A stretch of 64,000 nt of DNA from Gamsiella multidivaricata (lineage: Eukaryota > Mortierellomycota > Mortierellomycetes > Mortierellales > Mortierellaceae): NCBI RefSeq assembly GCF_025024155.1, contig NW_026251757.1, positions 1 to 64,000 on the forward strand, written 5' to 3'. This document shows positions 11,696-22,750 of the stretch, in pieces. The first letter of the stretch is position 1, and every line of letters starts with the position of its first letter. A program made the position numbers and the translations under genes. The notes beneath the pieces were generated by a model, which worked only from the letters and a program-made list of their open reading frames with translations, did not search any database and was not told the origin of the DNA.

Positions 11696-12338
11696 AACTA
11701 CTATATATACACACACAGCATCAATAATATCGCATTGAGATATATAGAATAGGTGTATCTGGATGCATGTAAATAAAAAGAAAAGAAAAAAAGAAGACCC
11801 ACAAAAGCTATCATAATAAACACCTTAACGCACTGTGCCTCAAAGTTCGTGGACATTTCTTTGAACGGGTTTATTGGGCTCAAGTTGTTCTTTCGTACCT
11901 ACCTTGAGAAACCGAGATCTAGCTTCCAACCAACCGAATTCAGATCTGCACCACCACCACCACCACCACCAAAAAAATAAAAATAAAAATAAAGGGGAAT
12001 AGGAGTAAAATAAAGTGCAAAGGATTGCCCACGGTCCACAGAATGTCAACCACTAGAAATGTCCACAAATCTAGGTCTATCAAGTCAAACAGATGTTTAT
12101 TCAAAACGCATTCATGTCCACAGTCGGCTTGGCGAGGGTAGTGTTGGTCTTCAATATGATTCTTCCATATTCCTCCTTTTGGGTCTACTGGTCCAGCTCC
12201 GGACAATTCTTGGTTAGGATGAGTGGTGTCGAAGGGTCAATGATAGATGCAATAAAAATAAAATATAATGTCTAGTAAGAAAAATGGGAAGAACGAAAGT
12301 TATGTAACATTGTGGAGACCAGGTAGTTAGGGCATGGC
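11696..12338. other. Convergent intergenic spacer with (CCA)n tract
   Basis: Contains the 3' ends of the aminotransferase (+) and the RRM gene (-). A TATATATACACACACA tract follows the aminotransferase stop and AATAAA-type signals occur near 11770. A CCA microsatellite of about 7 units lies at 11949-11971. No gene is supported. Confidence 0.55.
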
Positions 12339-13927
12339 CTAGGCTGAACTCTCAGTTGACTGATCCTGCCGCTGCCCATCCTGCTGCTGCTCCTGCCCCT
12401 GCCCCTGCCCCTGCTGCTCCTGCTGCTCCGTGGCGGCGCCTTGCGCTCCAGTTTCTGCTGTCGTGTCCTCAGATGGGGCGATGGCATGTTCGTGCTCACT
12501 GGTAGATCAATTAGAGAAAGAAAAGCAGCTGTTAGCAACTGCTTTGACATTACAATCATCAATTAGCATCATGCCACGACTGCCAGATCCTGAAACTTGC
12601 TTCGATTGCTCCGACTGATGCAACTCCTGGGTCTGCACGCCCGCGCCCTGGGCATTATCCATTGGTGCGCTATCGGCAGCAGCCGTAGACTCCGACGAGG
12701 TCTTGGATTCACCTTCGGCAGGGGTTGAGGCCTCCGTGATCGTACGTGTCTGAGGCTGAGGAGAAGTCTCAGCGGTGTTGTTCTCTGTCGTTCCAGTCAA
12801 GCGTGGAGGCTTAATGTCTTTCTTGTTCAATCCAATATCCCAGTCCAGCTTCAAGCGTCTTCCCTCGACATCGAATCCATTGTACTTTTCCATGGCCTCC
12901 TCTGCGTTCTTGCGATCTTCATATTCCACGAATGCAAACCTAAAAGAAATGGGTTATCAAGGCAACAACAAACGAAGGTATTGGTAAATAAAAGATCGAT
13001 CGCCATCATTCATTTACTCTATCCTCCATACTGATGAAAGAACTTATAGTACACTCCAGCTCTTACCCTTTGTTACGACCGGTGTACTGATCTAGTACCA
13101 CAGTGACCTTGACGATGGTACCGAATCTCTTGAACATCTCCTCGACCTCGGGTTCGCGGAAGCTGTATGGAATGTTACCAACATACAGCGTCTTGGACGC
13201 CAGACGATCTTCTTTCGTGCCACTAGAACCCAAAAACAAACAAATAATGTGTCAATTGCTTCCGCTTCATGTCGACTGCACATCCAGGACCAAATTGATA
13301 ATAAAAAGCGCACCGAAGGACGGTTCTTGAGCGTCTTGGAGGAGAGCGAGCACGGTGTCCATAACTACGTCCGCCATAACCGCGATCATAGTCTCGGTCG
13401 TAGCCACGATCGTAGCCACGATCGTATCTGCTGTGACCACGATCATAACCCCTGTCTGATCGGTCATAGCCGCGGTCGTATCCTCGATCATGTCCGCGGT
13501 AATCCATATCGCGGTCATACCCACGGGAATCTCTGTATCCGCCTCTGGGCGAGGGTGTTCTACGATGGCGAGGAGGCGGGGAGTAAGATCGGTCCCGGTA
13601 AGAACCCCGGTAGGGAGCGGGTGATCGACGGCCACCGCTGCCGGCACCACGAGGAGGTTCGTGGGGTGGCATGCCATATCCTTGCGCATGGACACCGACG
13701 GGTGGAGCTACGGACATATGGTGGGGGGCATGGCTTAGAGGATAATGCTGCTGTTCCATCATGCCTGGGTGCTGCTGATACTGATGGTATGCAGGGTGCT
13801 GCTGGGCTGCCTGCTGAGGGTGCTGCATAGGAGGGGTAGCCGTCATATAAGCAGGGTGAGGGGGTACCTGCCAAGCAGCGGCATTGGCGAGGTGGGCGTG
13901 TTGGTGCTGCTGCTGTTGTGGGTCCAT
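12339..13927 (-). CDS. SR-like RNA-binding protein with one RRM
   Basis: Exon 1 (13314-13927) encodes a Q/H/P-rich start (MDPQQQQHQHAH), then RS/SP dipeptides and a repeated GYDRGYDRG array. Exon 2 (13067-13222) opens the RRM with RNP2 LYVGNIPYSF. Exon 3 begins at 12939 with RNP1 GFAFVEYEDRK. All junctions keep frame. The acidic/Ser-rich tail may read through to a stop at 12507, or be spliced to a last exon ending at 12339. Depending on donor, that exon is E/Q-rich or R/S/G-rich. The order RS-like domain then RRM differs from classical SR proteins. It is likely a nuclear splicing or mRNP factor; the exact orthologue was not identified. Confidence 0.8.
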
Positions 13928-13939
13928 GTGAATGCTGTT

Positions 13940-16600
13940 GAAGGCGGAAGGTGAAAGGGCTTCAGGGAGAATGAAGTGTAAAGTGGGAATGGAGCAGAGC
14001 GATTCGAAACAAAAGGCTCGAGGCAAAATAAAAAACGGTCTGAACAAATATAAACAAGTCCACGTGAGTTGTTGCCACCAAAAAAAAAAAAAAAAAACTC
14101 AGCCCAGCCAAGCCCAGAGGAGCCGAGACATGAATTTAATAAAGTGTCTCTGCTAGGCTCCAGCCAATGCAGGTCCGAATGCTTCCATCCGGGCCATTGA
14201 CAGCACTGTCGCCGTGAAGAAGTTCATGAGGATATCGATATGTAGCATGTGTGTACTGCTGAGATCTTGTCAAGTTCGCTTCTTTGACCTTCATAGTCTC
14301 AATTGTGCCATGAGTCCGTGCCATTACCGTGGTATTCTACAGACGTTAAAGTTGAGCCACGGGGCAGTGGCGTATTGGCCGATGGCGTAGTGGTGAGTGG
14401 GACGCACCATCATCCAGAGGTAGCGCTGAATGGCTAGTGATATCTGGATGCGCGACGCGTAGGAATTTTGCGCTACATAAAGGAATCCTGTGTTCCATCG
14501 GAACTGTGTTGCAGTGCATGGTGATGTAAATGGGTCGATTGTTTGTGAAACTGGGTTGTTTGTGTGCGGTAGACGCCTGCATTTGTGTTGGGGCTGCTAT
14601 GCTGAGGGACACCAAATTTCATTAGAAATAGTGTCGAAAAGAAAGAGGCGGTGGTAATGGATGAGAGATAGGCAGTTGTACATACCATGCCGTCAGTTGC
14701 AAGCTGGATTGACGCTCAAGGAAGGGATAAAGCAAAAGACATAGGATGGGAGATCATCCATTCGACCAAAAAGTTACGCTGTTGGTGCATGGTTTGGTGC
14801 GGACCATTGTTCTTGCTGATGCGCTGGAGTTGGAGTGGGAATAGTGTAGGGTCGAAGGAACGATGGAATGGAGAAGATAAGTGGATGAGTGGCATGGACA
14901 GAAAGATCAAAGAGGCGTATAGAGACCGATCTGTCTGGAGGAGCTATGCAGGGTCGTAAGAGTGAAACAGGAACCGTTGGATTTGTTGCACAGACAAAGT
15001 CTATCTCATTTTGGCTATTCCGCCGCACTTCACTGCCTGCTTTGCCATAGCCCGATGTCAAGGATATTGAAATGAATGTAGGCTGCGTCCTATTTTCTAT
15101 CTCGTCTTGTTCAATGCTCACTCGTTTTTATAACCTTGAAATAAACGCGTAAATCTTGATGCTTTTTTTTTTTTTTTTTTGCTCCCTCGTTCATGAGTAC
15201 CAGTATTCGTGTAATCACGAGCTCAAAGCACTGGATATCGTTCGGTACCCTATATAGATGAACCAATTCGGCGTCCTAGGTGCGCATATTGCGGACGTTT
15301 TATCGGCTACACTCGTCTCCAGTGTGCCCACCCATTTTCAAGCATAGGAAACAAGTTGGGTGGATGCTTTATTCGCTGGCATGGAAAGTACTGTACTTCA
15401 CATACTGTACCATTATTTCCCAGGACGGAACTTCGTGCTTTTAGGTAAGACCCGTTTTTCATTCCTGGATGCGCATTTGCTGTCGCCAAACTAACACGCG
15501 ATCCAGATCTTTTTTTTCTACCGTGTTTTGTTGCGAATATATTGTTAAAGGTTAATGCTGACATATCACTTGTTTCTTGTTTGTCGTTGCTGAAGGAGTA
15601 TGTCAGCAGAATGTATACATATATATTTTTGCAGGTTGATCCAGTTTAATATCTGAGTAAAGGACTTGAGGGGAGCATGATTGCATCATCGAGACGCAGG
15701 TCCATGCGGTGCATGCAGCTTTAGGACATGCATGCCTGTGAAGGCAGGGTGGGGATGGGAGCAGCACATGCTAAAATCCTTTCATATGGGTTTCAATGTG
15801 TACGTAGACACCCACAGGGAAGATGGACTGTCTGGTCTGTGCGAGCAGGTACTCCTTTTTTTTTTTATTTCACTCTTTCTGATGAAAAGAACAAAAAAAG
15901 ATGATGCCACCTACGCTGCTGGATTGATTTTTTGCTGACTTTGAAGACTTGCACGAGAGACAAGAGTGAGATTATCCCCGATCGCACCTCCATCTTTATC
16001 GGCTGGCTGAAAAAGGCAAAGTGGACAAACGAGAGGAAAGATTCCTCTACGACTGTCGAACCAGCCTAGTCCTTGTTCCCCGCCCCCATTGTACTGCGCC
16101 CATAACCCAGAGTTGATACTTTAGCAGCGATATCTTGTGCCAATGCATCCTCGTTTATTCCGTGAGGAGGGGTTTTTTTTTGCCGTCTCTTTTTCTTGGA
16201 CATCCGGTTGTCGCAATCAGCACAGAACTGTAGCTCGACCAGAGTACGTGCCCACGAAATTTGCTCCGATGGTGGAGTCAGCATGTATCCTGGATGACAA
16301 GCGGGAAGAGAGGGAGGGTTCGATGGATGTTTTGTGTCCGCATGGGGTCTTTTTTGACTTATGAAGACGAGAGCACGAGCCATTGGGAAAAGGAGGGTCT
16401 AATGCTTCCCGCTGGCTGCCGAAATGGCAACTGACGATTTTGTTTATTTTATGATATGGGGGGGAGAGGGCTGTAAAAAAAAGCGTTCTTTTTTTTTTTT
16501 TTTCGCACACTCCTTCCTTCCCTCCTCTCCACTTTTACTTCACTCTCCCGCTTTTTTTTTCATTGCATCCCTCCTCCCTTTCTGGTTCCCATCTCGGAAA
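13940..16600. other. Long intergenic region
   Basis: About 2.7 kb with no supported gene. It contains poly-A at about 14080-14097, one copy of the dispersed repeat at 14278-14595, poly-T at about 15163-15180 and further T runs near 15850 and 16488-16503. Short ORFs (for example 14687-14959 on +) have unusual Trp/Lys-rich composition and no domain. The last 150 bp form a pyrimidine-rich leader before the Reg1-like gene. Confidence 0.55.
14278..14595 (+). repeat. Dispersed repeat, copy 1
   Basis: Aligns over about 320 bp, same orientation, with 44050-44364. The best-conserved block contains GATATCTGGATGCGCGACGC. Other shared blocks are the CTTCATAGT...ATTGTGCCATGAGT start, the GCGTA-TGGTGAGTG segment, and the GTTGTGTTGCAGT-type 3' part. 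It has no ORF, no clear terminal inverted repeat and no obvious target-site duplication. The text TGGCGTAGTGGTGAG faintly resembles a tRNA-type A box, but no convincing B box follows. Confidence 0.8.
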
Positions 16601-16623
16601 TCACCTCGACATTCCTCATTCGG

Positions 16624-18742
16624 ATGACCCTCCCAGACAGATCCCCCCTGGAGGGAGACAGCGGTCAGAAGATCCCTTCGGGTCGAACCAGCAGCAGCAA
16701 GCACCATCATAACCACCAGCATCGCAGCCACAATCATAGCCGTCAACGGAGCTCTTCAGTCTCCAACAGTAGTGACCGCTCCCGCCGCCGAATGGCTCAC
16801 CACCACCATAATAACTCGAACCATGGCGCCGCCGGCAGCTCGAGCAGTAGTCTGCATCGCCCCACCTCTTCGTCCGCAAAGACAACACCCATGCATGACG
16901 ACTCCGACGCAGGGCGCTTGATTCCAATAAACCAGCCCGCACTCGCAATCGATTATCTTGGCAATGGCTGGCAGAACGAAGACGATATTGCACAATCCTG
17001 GAAGTTCATGACCAAGCAGAAGAACGACCTGATCAATGGCCTGCGCCTCGAGAACGCTTCCTGGCGCAACTGGGCTAAACAGCGACATAACCTCCAGACC
17101 ATAAGTCCCAAGGCTTTGAATTGGTAAGCGAACGAGAGGGTACACTCCACGACGAGGTTCATCTTGAGTGTAAAAAGCATTATGTAGCTGTGCATACGCT
17201 GTCCCTGTACAATGACCTAATCGTCAATCGATCTGCTCTATTGTTTGCGAAAAAAAAAGGCTCAAGGACAGCGATACAACATGGCTCTACGGTCCGCTCT
17301 ACAAGGCTGCCATCGACGAGTTCGACATGTCCCGCTTTGGGTCAGAAACTCTCACTAGCACCGCATCCCCCGGCATTGGCACGGTTAGTATGCCCACCAC
17401 GCCCACAAAAGAGCTCCCCAACGGCTTACAGTCCTCTGCAAAGAAGGCCCTCAAGCCAGTTCTTAAACATAAGACCGCATCAGAGCTCTTCAAAGCCGAT
17501 ACTCTCTTCCATGTTCAATCCGACCTCAAACTCGCACGTAGGATCCTGCCTCAGCACAAGGCTATTGAGAGTGCAGTCTTCAAGGAGCACAGGCAGCCGA
17601 AGCTGAGGTTTAATGACTCGGTGGAACAATGTGTCTCGATCGACACGGATACCATATCGGAGGAAGAGGAAGAGGATGATGACGATGAAGATGAAGATGA
17701 GGAAGGTGAGGAGTATATCCAACCCGAAAACGAAGACGGCAACGGAGACGAAGGAACAACGAGTATGAATCGGCGACGACGACAGGAGAACGAAGACGAG
17801 GACAGCGGGATTATGATGCGTATTTCGGCTAGAAAGCCAGTGCAAAGTATCGTCCGTATCGATCCTACACGACTCAAGGCTGCAAACCTGCATGGTATGG
17901 ATCCGGAAGACATTATAAGCCCTATTGACGGTGATTTTGACGGTGATAACGGCGACTCTGACAACAGTGGCGGTAATGACGACGATGTTGACGACGATGT
18001 TGACGACGAGTTGGAAGAGGAAGACGAGGAGATGTTTGATGAACCGATTTACCTTGGGAACCCATACACTGGATCCGAAACCGGCTACACAGGCAAATAT
18101 ACTACTCGACCGGGATCCGGGTTGGACTACGCAGAACACGCCGACGAGGCTACAGTCGCTGAAGTCTCCTATACTAGACCCTCGCCTCCTTCATCTTCGA
18201 TTGTATCATCCGCCCCAACACACCCAGCCCCAGTCTCAATCCCAGTTCCAGTTCCAGTTCCAGTCCCAGTCCTAGTCCCAGCCTCAGTTCCGACCTCAGT
18301 CTCAGCTCCATCTCCATCTTCATCTCCAGCTCCAACTCCAGCTCCAGCCCCATCGCCATCCGCATCCCCGTCAATATCAACATCGGTCACTTCGACATAT
18401 GTCGAACACGTTGGTCGTCAGCGCTATTCACCTGCTGAACATGGATATCGCCGCCGTTCAACATCTCCGCCTACAACCACAACAGTAATGGGAGGAACGG
18501 CAACAGTATCGACTCGTTCATCTGTATCGTCACCTTCGCTGTCATCTTCACCTGCGCGTATGGCAACACCCAAGGTTACCAATGTAAACGCACGGGCGAT
18601 CTCGCCTGGACTCCAGGACGCGGACAAGAAGCAGCAGGCCGCCAACGTGGGTTTCCAACAGCGCGCAGCCGACCTTGTGACGAACGTCAAGGACCTGGTG
18701 AGCTGGGCCTCTTCGTTTGTTTACAATAGCAATACTTTTTAA
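16624..18742 (+). CDS. Reg1-like protein phosphatase 1 regulatory subunit (glucose-repression type)
   Basis: Exon 1 (16624-17123) and exon 2 (17260-18742) give 660 residues. Residues about 135-170 carry the fungal DUF1752/GATA-NRR-like helix pattern NDLINGLRLENASWRNWAK. Around residue 270 is the Reg1 hallmark KLRFNDSVEQCVSID, containing the RVxF-like site used by Reg1 to bind PP1. Very acidic Asp/Glu runs and low-complexity regions follow, including a Pro-Val/Pro-Ala hexanucleotide minisatellite at about 18237-18365. Yeast Reg1 targets Glc7 phosphatase to Snf1 and controls glucose repression; the same role here is inferred from the short motif. The first 100 residues are His/Ser-rich. Confidence 0.78.
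18237..18365 (+). repeat. Coding minisatellite (Pro-Val / Pro-Ser / Pro-Ala)
   Basis: Tandem degenerate hexamers of type CCAGTT/CCAGTC/CTCCAT inside the Reg1-like gene encode alternating Pro-Val, then Pro-Ser and Pro-Ala. The likely source is slippage. The region is probably a flexible linker. Confidence 0.75.
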
Positions 18743-19306
18743 TTCCTTTCTCTCTTTCTTTCTTTCTTTCTTTTCTTTCTTTCTTTCTTTTGCTCTCTGT
18801 TTGTATATTTATCTATCCATCTTTATGAACGGGGTTCTTTTTTTGGCATTATATCCCATCCTTCTACCTTTTCCTTTCCTTTCTTTTCTTTTCATGTGTA
18901 TAATATCAATCTTTCAGCATGCTATAGCACTCCCGTCCTTAATAAAGCAAAAAGAAGCGTCGACAGCTGCATGATGTGTAATGTATGCTTGGGCCACTCT
19001 TTCTCAAAGAAGCCGACCATAGATTTTGCCTATCATTCAAAATTATCTTTGAATCCAAACATTGCGAGATACATTTGGCAAAAAGAAAGGTATTGTTCGT
19101 TGTGTATATTTTTATGACAATGAAGGGACGTTTACCCTAAAGAGAAAAGGAGAGGGAGAGAAAGAGAGAGGAGGGTGATGTCGATCGATGAAAAACTTGT
19201 CGTGACAAAGAATAAGAAGAAAAAAAGAGCAAGGGGAGAGAAAGTCTAGCAGAGTAGGGTGGTGTACGCGGAGGAAATCATGTTTTTCTTTTATAAGCTG
19301 AATTCC
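18743..19306. other. Convergent spacer with (CTTT)n microsatellite
   Basis: A CTTT/T-rich microsatellite lies at about 18745-18795 immediately after the Reg1-like stop. The remainder holds purine-rich runs before the ATP1 stop. No gene is supported. Confidence 0.55.
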
Positions 19307-21998
19307 TTAAAAGTTCTTGGTGAACTCGGTAGTAATATCCTTCAGCTGGGCAAAGGACTCGGCGCTCAAATCACCAGACTTGCGGATCTCCTCGAGGAGG
19401 TCCTTGTGGTTGGCAACAAGATGGGGGATGAAGTTGCGCTCGTACTCGCCGACACGGTTGACGGGGATCTTGTCGAGGAAACCGTTGACACCAGCAAAGA
19501 CGATAGCGACCTGGTGCTCAACGGGGAGAGGCTTGTACTGGGGCTGCTTGAGCAACTCGGTAAGACGGGCACCACGGTTGAGCAAGAACTGGGTCGAGGC
19601 ATCCAAATCGGAACCGAACTGGGCGAAGGCAGCGACCTCACGGTATTGGGCGAGGTACAACTTCATGGAACCAGCAATCTTCTTCATGGACTTGGTCTGG
19701 GCGTGGGAACCGACACGGGAGACGGAAAGACCGACGTTAATGGCGGGACGAATACCCTTGAAGAACAACTCGGCCTCCAAGAAGATCTGACCGTCAGTAA
19801 TGGAAATGACGTTGGTAGGAATGTAGGCGGACACATCTCCTCCCTGGGTCTCAATGATGGGGAGGGCAGTCATTGAACCACCACCGAGCTTGCGGTTCAT
19901 CTTGGCGGAACGCTCCAGAAGACGGGAGTGCAGGTAGAAGACATCACCGGGGTAAGCCTCACGACCTGGGGGACGACGAAGCAAAAGGGACATCTGACGG
20001 TAGGCGACGGCCTGCTTGGACAAATCATCGAAGACGATCAAGGCGTGCTTGCCGTTATCACGGAAGTACTCTCCGACAGCGCATCCAGAGAAAGGAGCGA
20101 GGTACTGAAGGGGAGCGGCCTCGGATGCAGTGGCGGCGACGACAACGGAGTACTTCATGGCATCGTTCTCCTCAAGGGTCTGGACGAACTGAGCGACGGT
20201 GGAACGCTTCTGACCAACAGCGACGTAGACACAGTACAACTTCTTGGCCTCCTCAGTGCCATCGTTCCACTTCTTCTGGTTGAGAATGGTGTCCAAGGCG
20301 ACGGCGGTCTTTCCGGTCTGACGATCACCAATAATCAACTCACGCTGACCACGACCGACGGGAACCATGGAGTCAATACACTTGATACCAGTCAACATGG
20401 GCTCACGGACGGATTCACGGGGAAGAATACCGGGGGCCTTGACCTGGGCACGGCGACGCTCAGTGGCGGCGATGGGGCCCTTGCCGTCGATGGGGTTACC
20501 GAGGGCATCGATGACACGACCCAAAAGAGCCTCGCCAACGGGGAGATCGACAATGTTACCGGTACGCTTGACGGTATCACCCTCGCGAATGAGACGATCG
20601 TTACCGAAGACGACAATACCGACGTTGTCGGCCTCCAAGTTCATGGCCATACCCTATGATTGAAAGAGACAAAATAGGTCAATTCCTTGTTTATCTGACT
20701 TCAAGTCGGATATGAAGCGCTGAGGCCCAATTGCTTAATTGGTGACCAGTTGACACTCAATTGATCCAAGAAAGTGCGATCCTGTTCCCAAAAAGTCGAT
20801 GTCCGCCCTTTACCTTGACACCGCTGGAGAACTCAACCATCTCCTCGGCCTGGCAGTTCTTCAAACCGTAGACACGGGCAATACCGTCTCCGATGGACAA
20901 GACACGACCGGTTTCCTGGATATCGACGGAGGAGTTGAGGCCGTTGATGCGGTCCTCGAGGATAGAGGTGACCTCAGATGTGGCTATTGTAGCAAAAGAT
21001 AGAGCAACCACGTTAGGAACACATGCCATAGAGTGCGTCCACTATCCAAGTAACTGAGGGCAATTCGCCTTCGTACCAGGCTTGGCAGTAGCATAGTTGC
21101 GGAAGGCCGAGAGGGCACCAACGTTGGCGCGGACCTAGTAATGGCAAAGAGAGAGCGAAAGGCGGGTGTTAAGGCCCGAGTGCCACGTTCAAAAGAAAAA
21201 AAAGTGTGCGTGGACGTATGAAGTGGATAATTGGGTTTGAAGACTACAAAATAAATACAACAGGAGGGTCCCTCTATTGCCCAGATCCGACTGGTTCCGG
21301 CAAGATCATACTGCCGGAAACGATGGACCATAGATCCAACCCTCATCGACTTTTACATGCTTGCAAACGACCGATTTGTCCTGTGACAGAAAACAGCGCT
21401 ACTTTGGTAACGGAAGAGTCGAGGGATGTTTTGGTTCTGAGCAATCCTCCAGAGTTGGATCCATGTTGTAGCCAATCGAGTTGCCACAATCCAATGCAGC
21501 GTGTTTGTTATCGATCAACTGTTACTGCTTACTCCTGACCTTGATCCCTACACGCTGTATAGGATCAGAAGCGCCGTCCTGTTGCAGTTGCTTTGGCCAT
21601 GACCCGCCGTGGGATTTTTTTCCTTTACTTATTGAAGGTGTGATGTTTCCTGAGGGTTGGTAGAGTGCGGACGCGACCATTAAGGAAGATGCGTTGCATC
21701 GAGAGAATAGAAGGTATTGAAGACAAGCAAGGAAAGGAATCCAATGCAGCGGAAGAGGATTAAGGTGGCATGGGATACAGGCTGGGTTCGTGGGTATGAG
21801 TGTGTGTGATTAAGAGAGAAAAAGATAAAGAAAGAGTGTGTGAATGTATATGGGGATAAAGGGCGGGGATGATGACTGATCCTGTTGATTCTAGTGGGGC
21901 GGAGGGGGAGAGAGTAGTGAGAAGATACGTACCACAGGGGTGCTGCGCGCCAGGGCGATGGCGGCAGGGCGAGCAGCGCGGGAAAGGGAGCGAAGCAT
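19307..21998 (-). CDS. ATP1: Mitochondrial ATP synthase F1 subunit alpha
   Basis: Four exons (21933-21998, 21077-21134, 20814-20983 and 19307-20653) in consistent phase encode 546 residues, as in yeast Atp1 (545). The first exon encodes an Arg/Ala-rich mitochondrial presequence ([19 protein letters not shown]). Next come the N-terminal beta-barrel ([20 protein letters not shown]), the P-loop ([17 protein letters not shown]) and the alpha-subunit nucleotide-site segments ([29 protein letters not shown]). Alpha subunits form the catalytic hexamer with beta in the F1 head. Intron 1 is unusually long (about 800 bp). Third positions are strongly C-biased, fitting high expression. The upstream DNA is a Fanzor relic. 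Confidence 0.97.
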
Positions 21999-22207
21999 GG
22001 TGTGATGTGGGGAGAGGGGGGAGGGGAGGGATGATGATCAAGAAGAAAAGGGTATGTGAGGGACCTGAGTGGAAAAAGGAAGAAATACGAGTTCCCTCCC
22101 TTCCGGGCGGAACCAGAGGGAGAGCGAGGAGGGGTAAACAAAAGCAAACAGCGAAGCTGTCTGTACGTAGCAATTCCCCACGTACAGAAAGCGGCGCTGC
22201 CGCTGAG

Positions 22208-22215
22208 TGACGTCA
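22208..22215. promoter_or_regulatory. CRE/ATF-type palindrome upstream of ATP1
   Basis: A perfect TGACGTCA palindrome lies about 210 bp upstream of the ATP1 start codon. bZIP factors of the CREB/ATF class bind this sequence in fungi and animals. Its use here is inferred. It sits at the edge of the Fanzor-derived sequence. Confidence 0.4.
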
Positions 22216-22225
22216 CTGAAGGCGC

Positions 22226-22746
22226 CCTTGCTGGGTCGCTTGGACCCTCCAGCTTGTCCTTGCCCTTGCCCATGCCCCACTGGGCTACTGCTGCTGCACT
22301 GCCCACAGCTTCCATGTGCGGCCTTGCATCTTGCATCCAAGTGCAGTGCCCATTCTTATCTACTGGCTGAAGGTAGAGCAGTCGCTGTTGATGGAATAAA
22401 TGGCTGCCATAATATCGCGGTGCATGGTAGTAGCGCAATTTAAGCAGTGTAGCCTGCGGATCTCGATCTGTCCGACAAACTGCTCGCAGGTTGGACACTT
22501 CTTGGACGTGTGTATTTGTTCACTCCAACCACGATGTATCCAAGTGGCCTGGCCTATGTGGGCGTTAATAAAAAATAAAATAATAAAGCATCAATAATAT
22601 CAGCACAATATTCACAGTATCCAAACATGATACAGATCTGCATACTTGAACAAAGTAGGACTGAAAGGACTCATACAATAAGGAAAGCCTAGTCTTTGTT
22701 GAGAACTTGCCTAGGCCGACTCCGATCACAACCTTGTTGGTCTCAT
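22226..22746 (-). pseudogene. C-terminal fragment of a Fanzor (TnpB-like RNA-guided nuclease)
   Basis: Minus-strand sequence starts abruptly at about 22746 with NKVVIGVGLGKFSTK, homologous to the same segment of the plus-strand copy at about 24472-24560. After SYFVQ an intron of about 180 bp follows (GTATGC... to CACATAG). The next exon carries the zinc-finger/RuvC-III block: KKCPTC, EQFVGQIEIRRLHCLNC and the MHRDIM motif, whose Asp is encoded at 22414-22416. All four zinc cysteines are present. A frame break lies just before KKCPTC and another after DIMAA. The tail (YLQPVDKNGHCTWMQD) matches the other copy. The N-terminal half is missing. Confidence 0.82.
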
Positions 22747-22750
22747 CCCT

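Noticed and set aside
10832..11716. 294-codon minus-strand ORF opposite tyrosine aminotransferase
   Set aside because: Caused by C/G-biased third positions of the true gene on the plus strand; composition is Val/Asp/Leu-repetitive and no family fits.
14340..14470. tRNA gene within the dispersed repeat
   Set aside because: Only an A-box-like text is seen; no B box, no cloverleaf.
19928..20659. 243-codon plus-strand ORF opposite ATP1
   Set aside because: Shadow of the strongly biased ATP1 coding strand; no domain.
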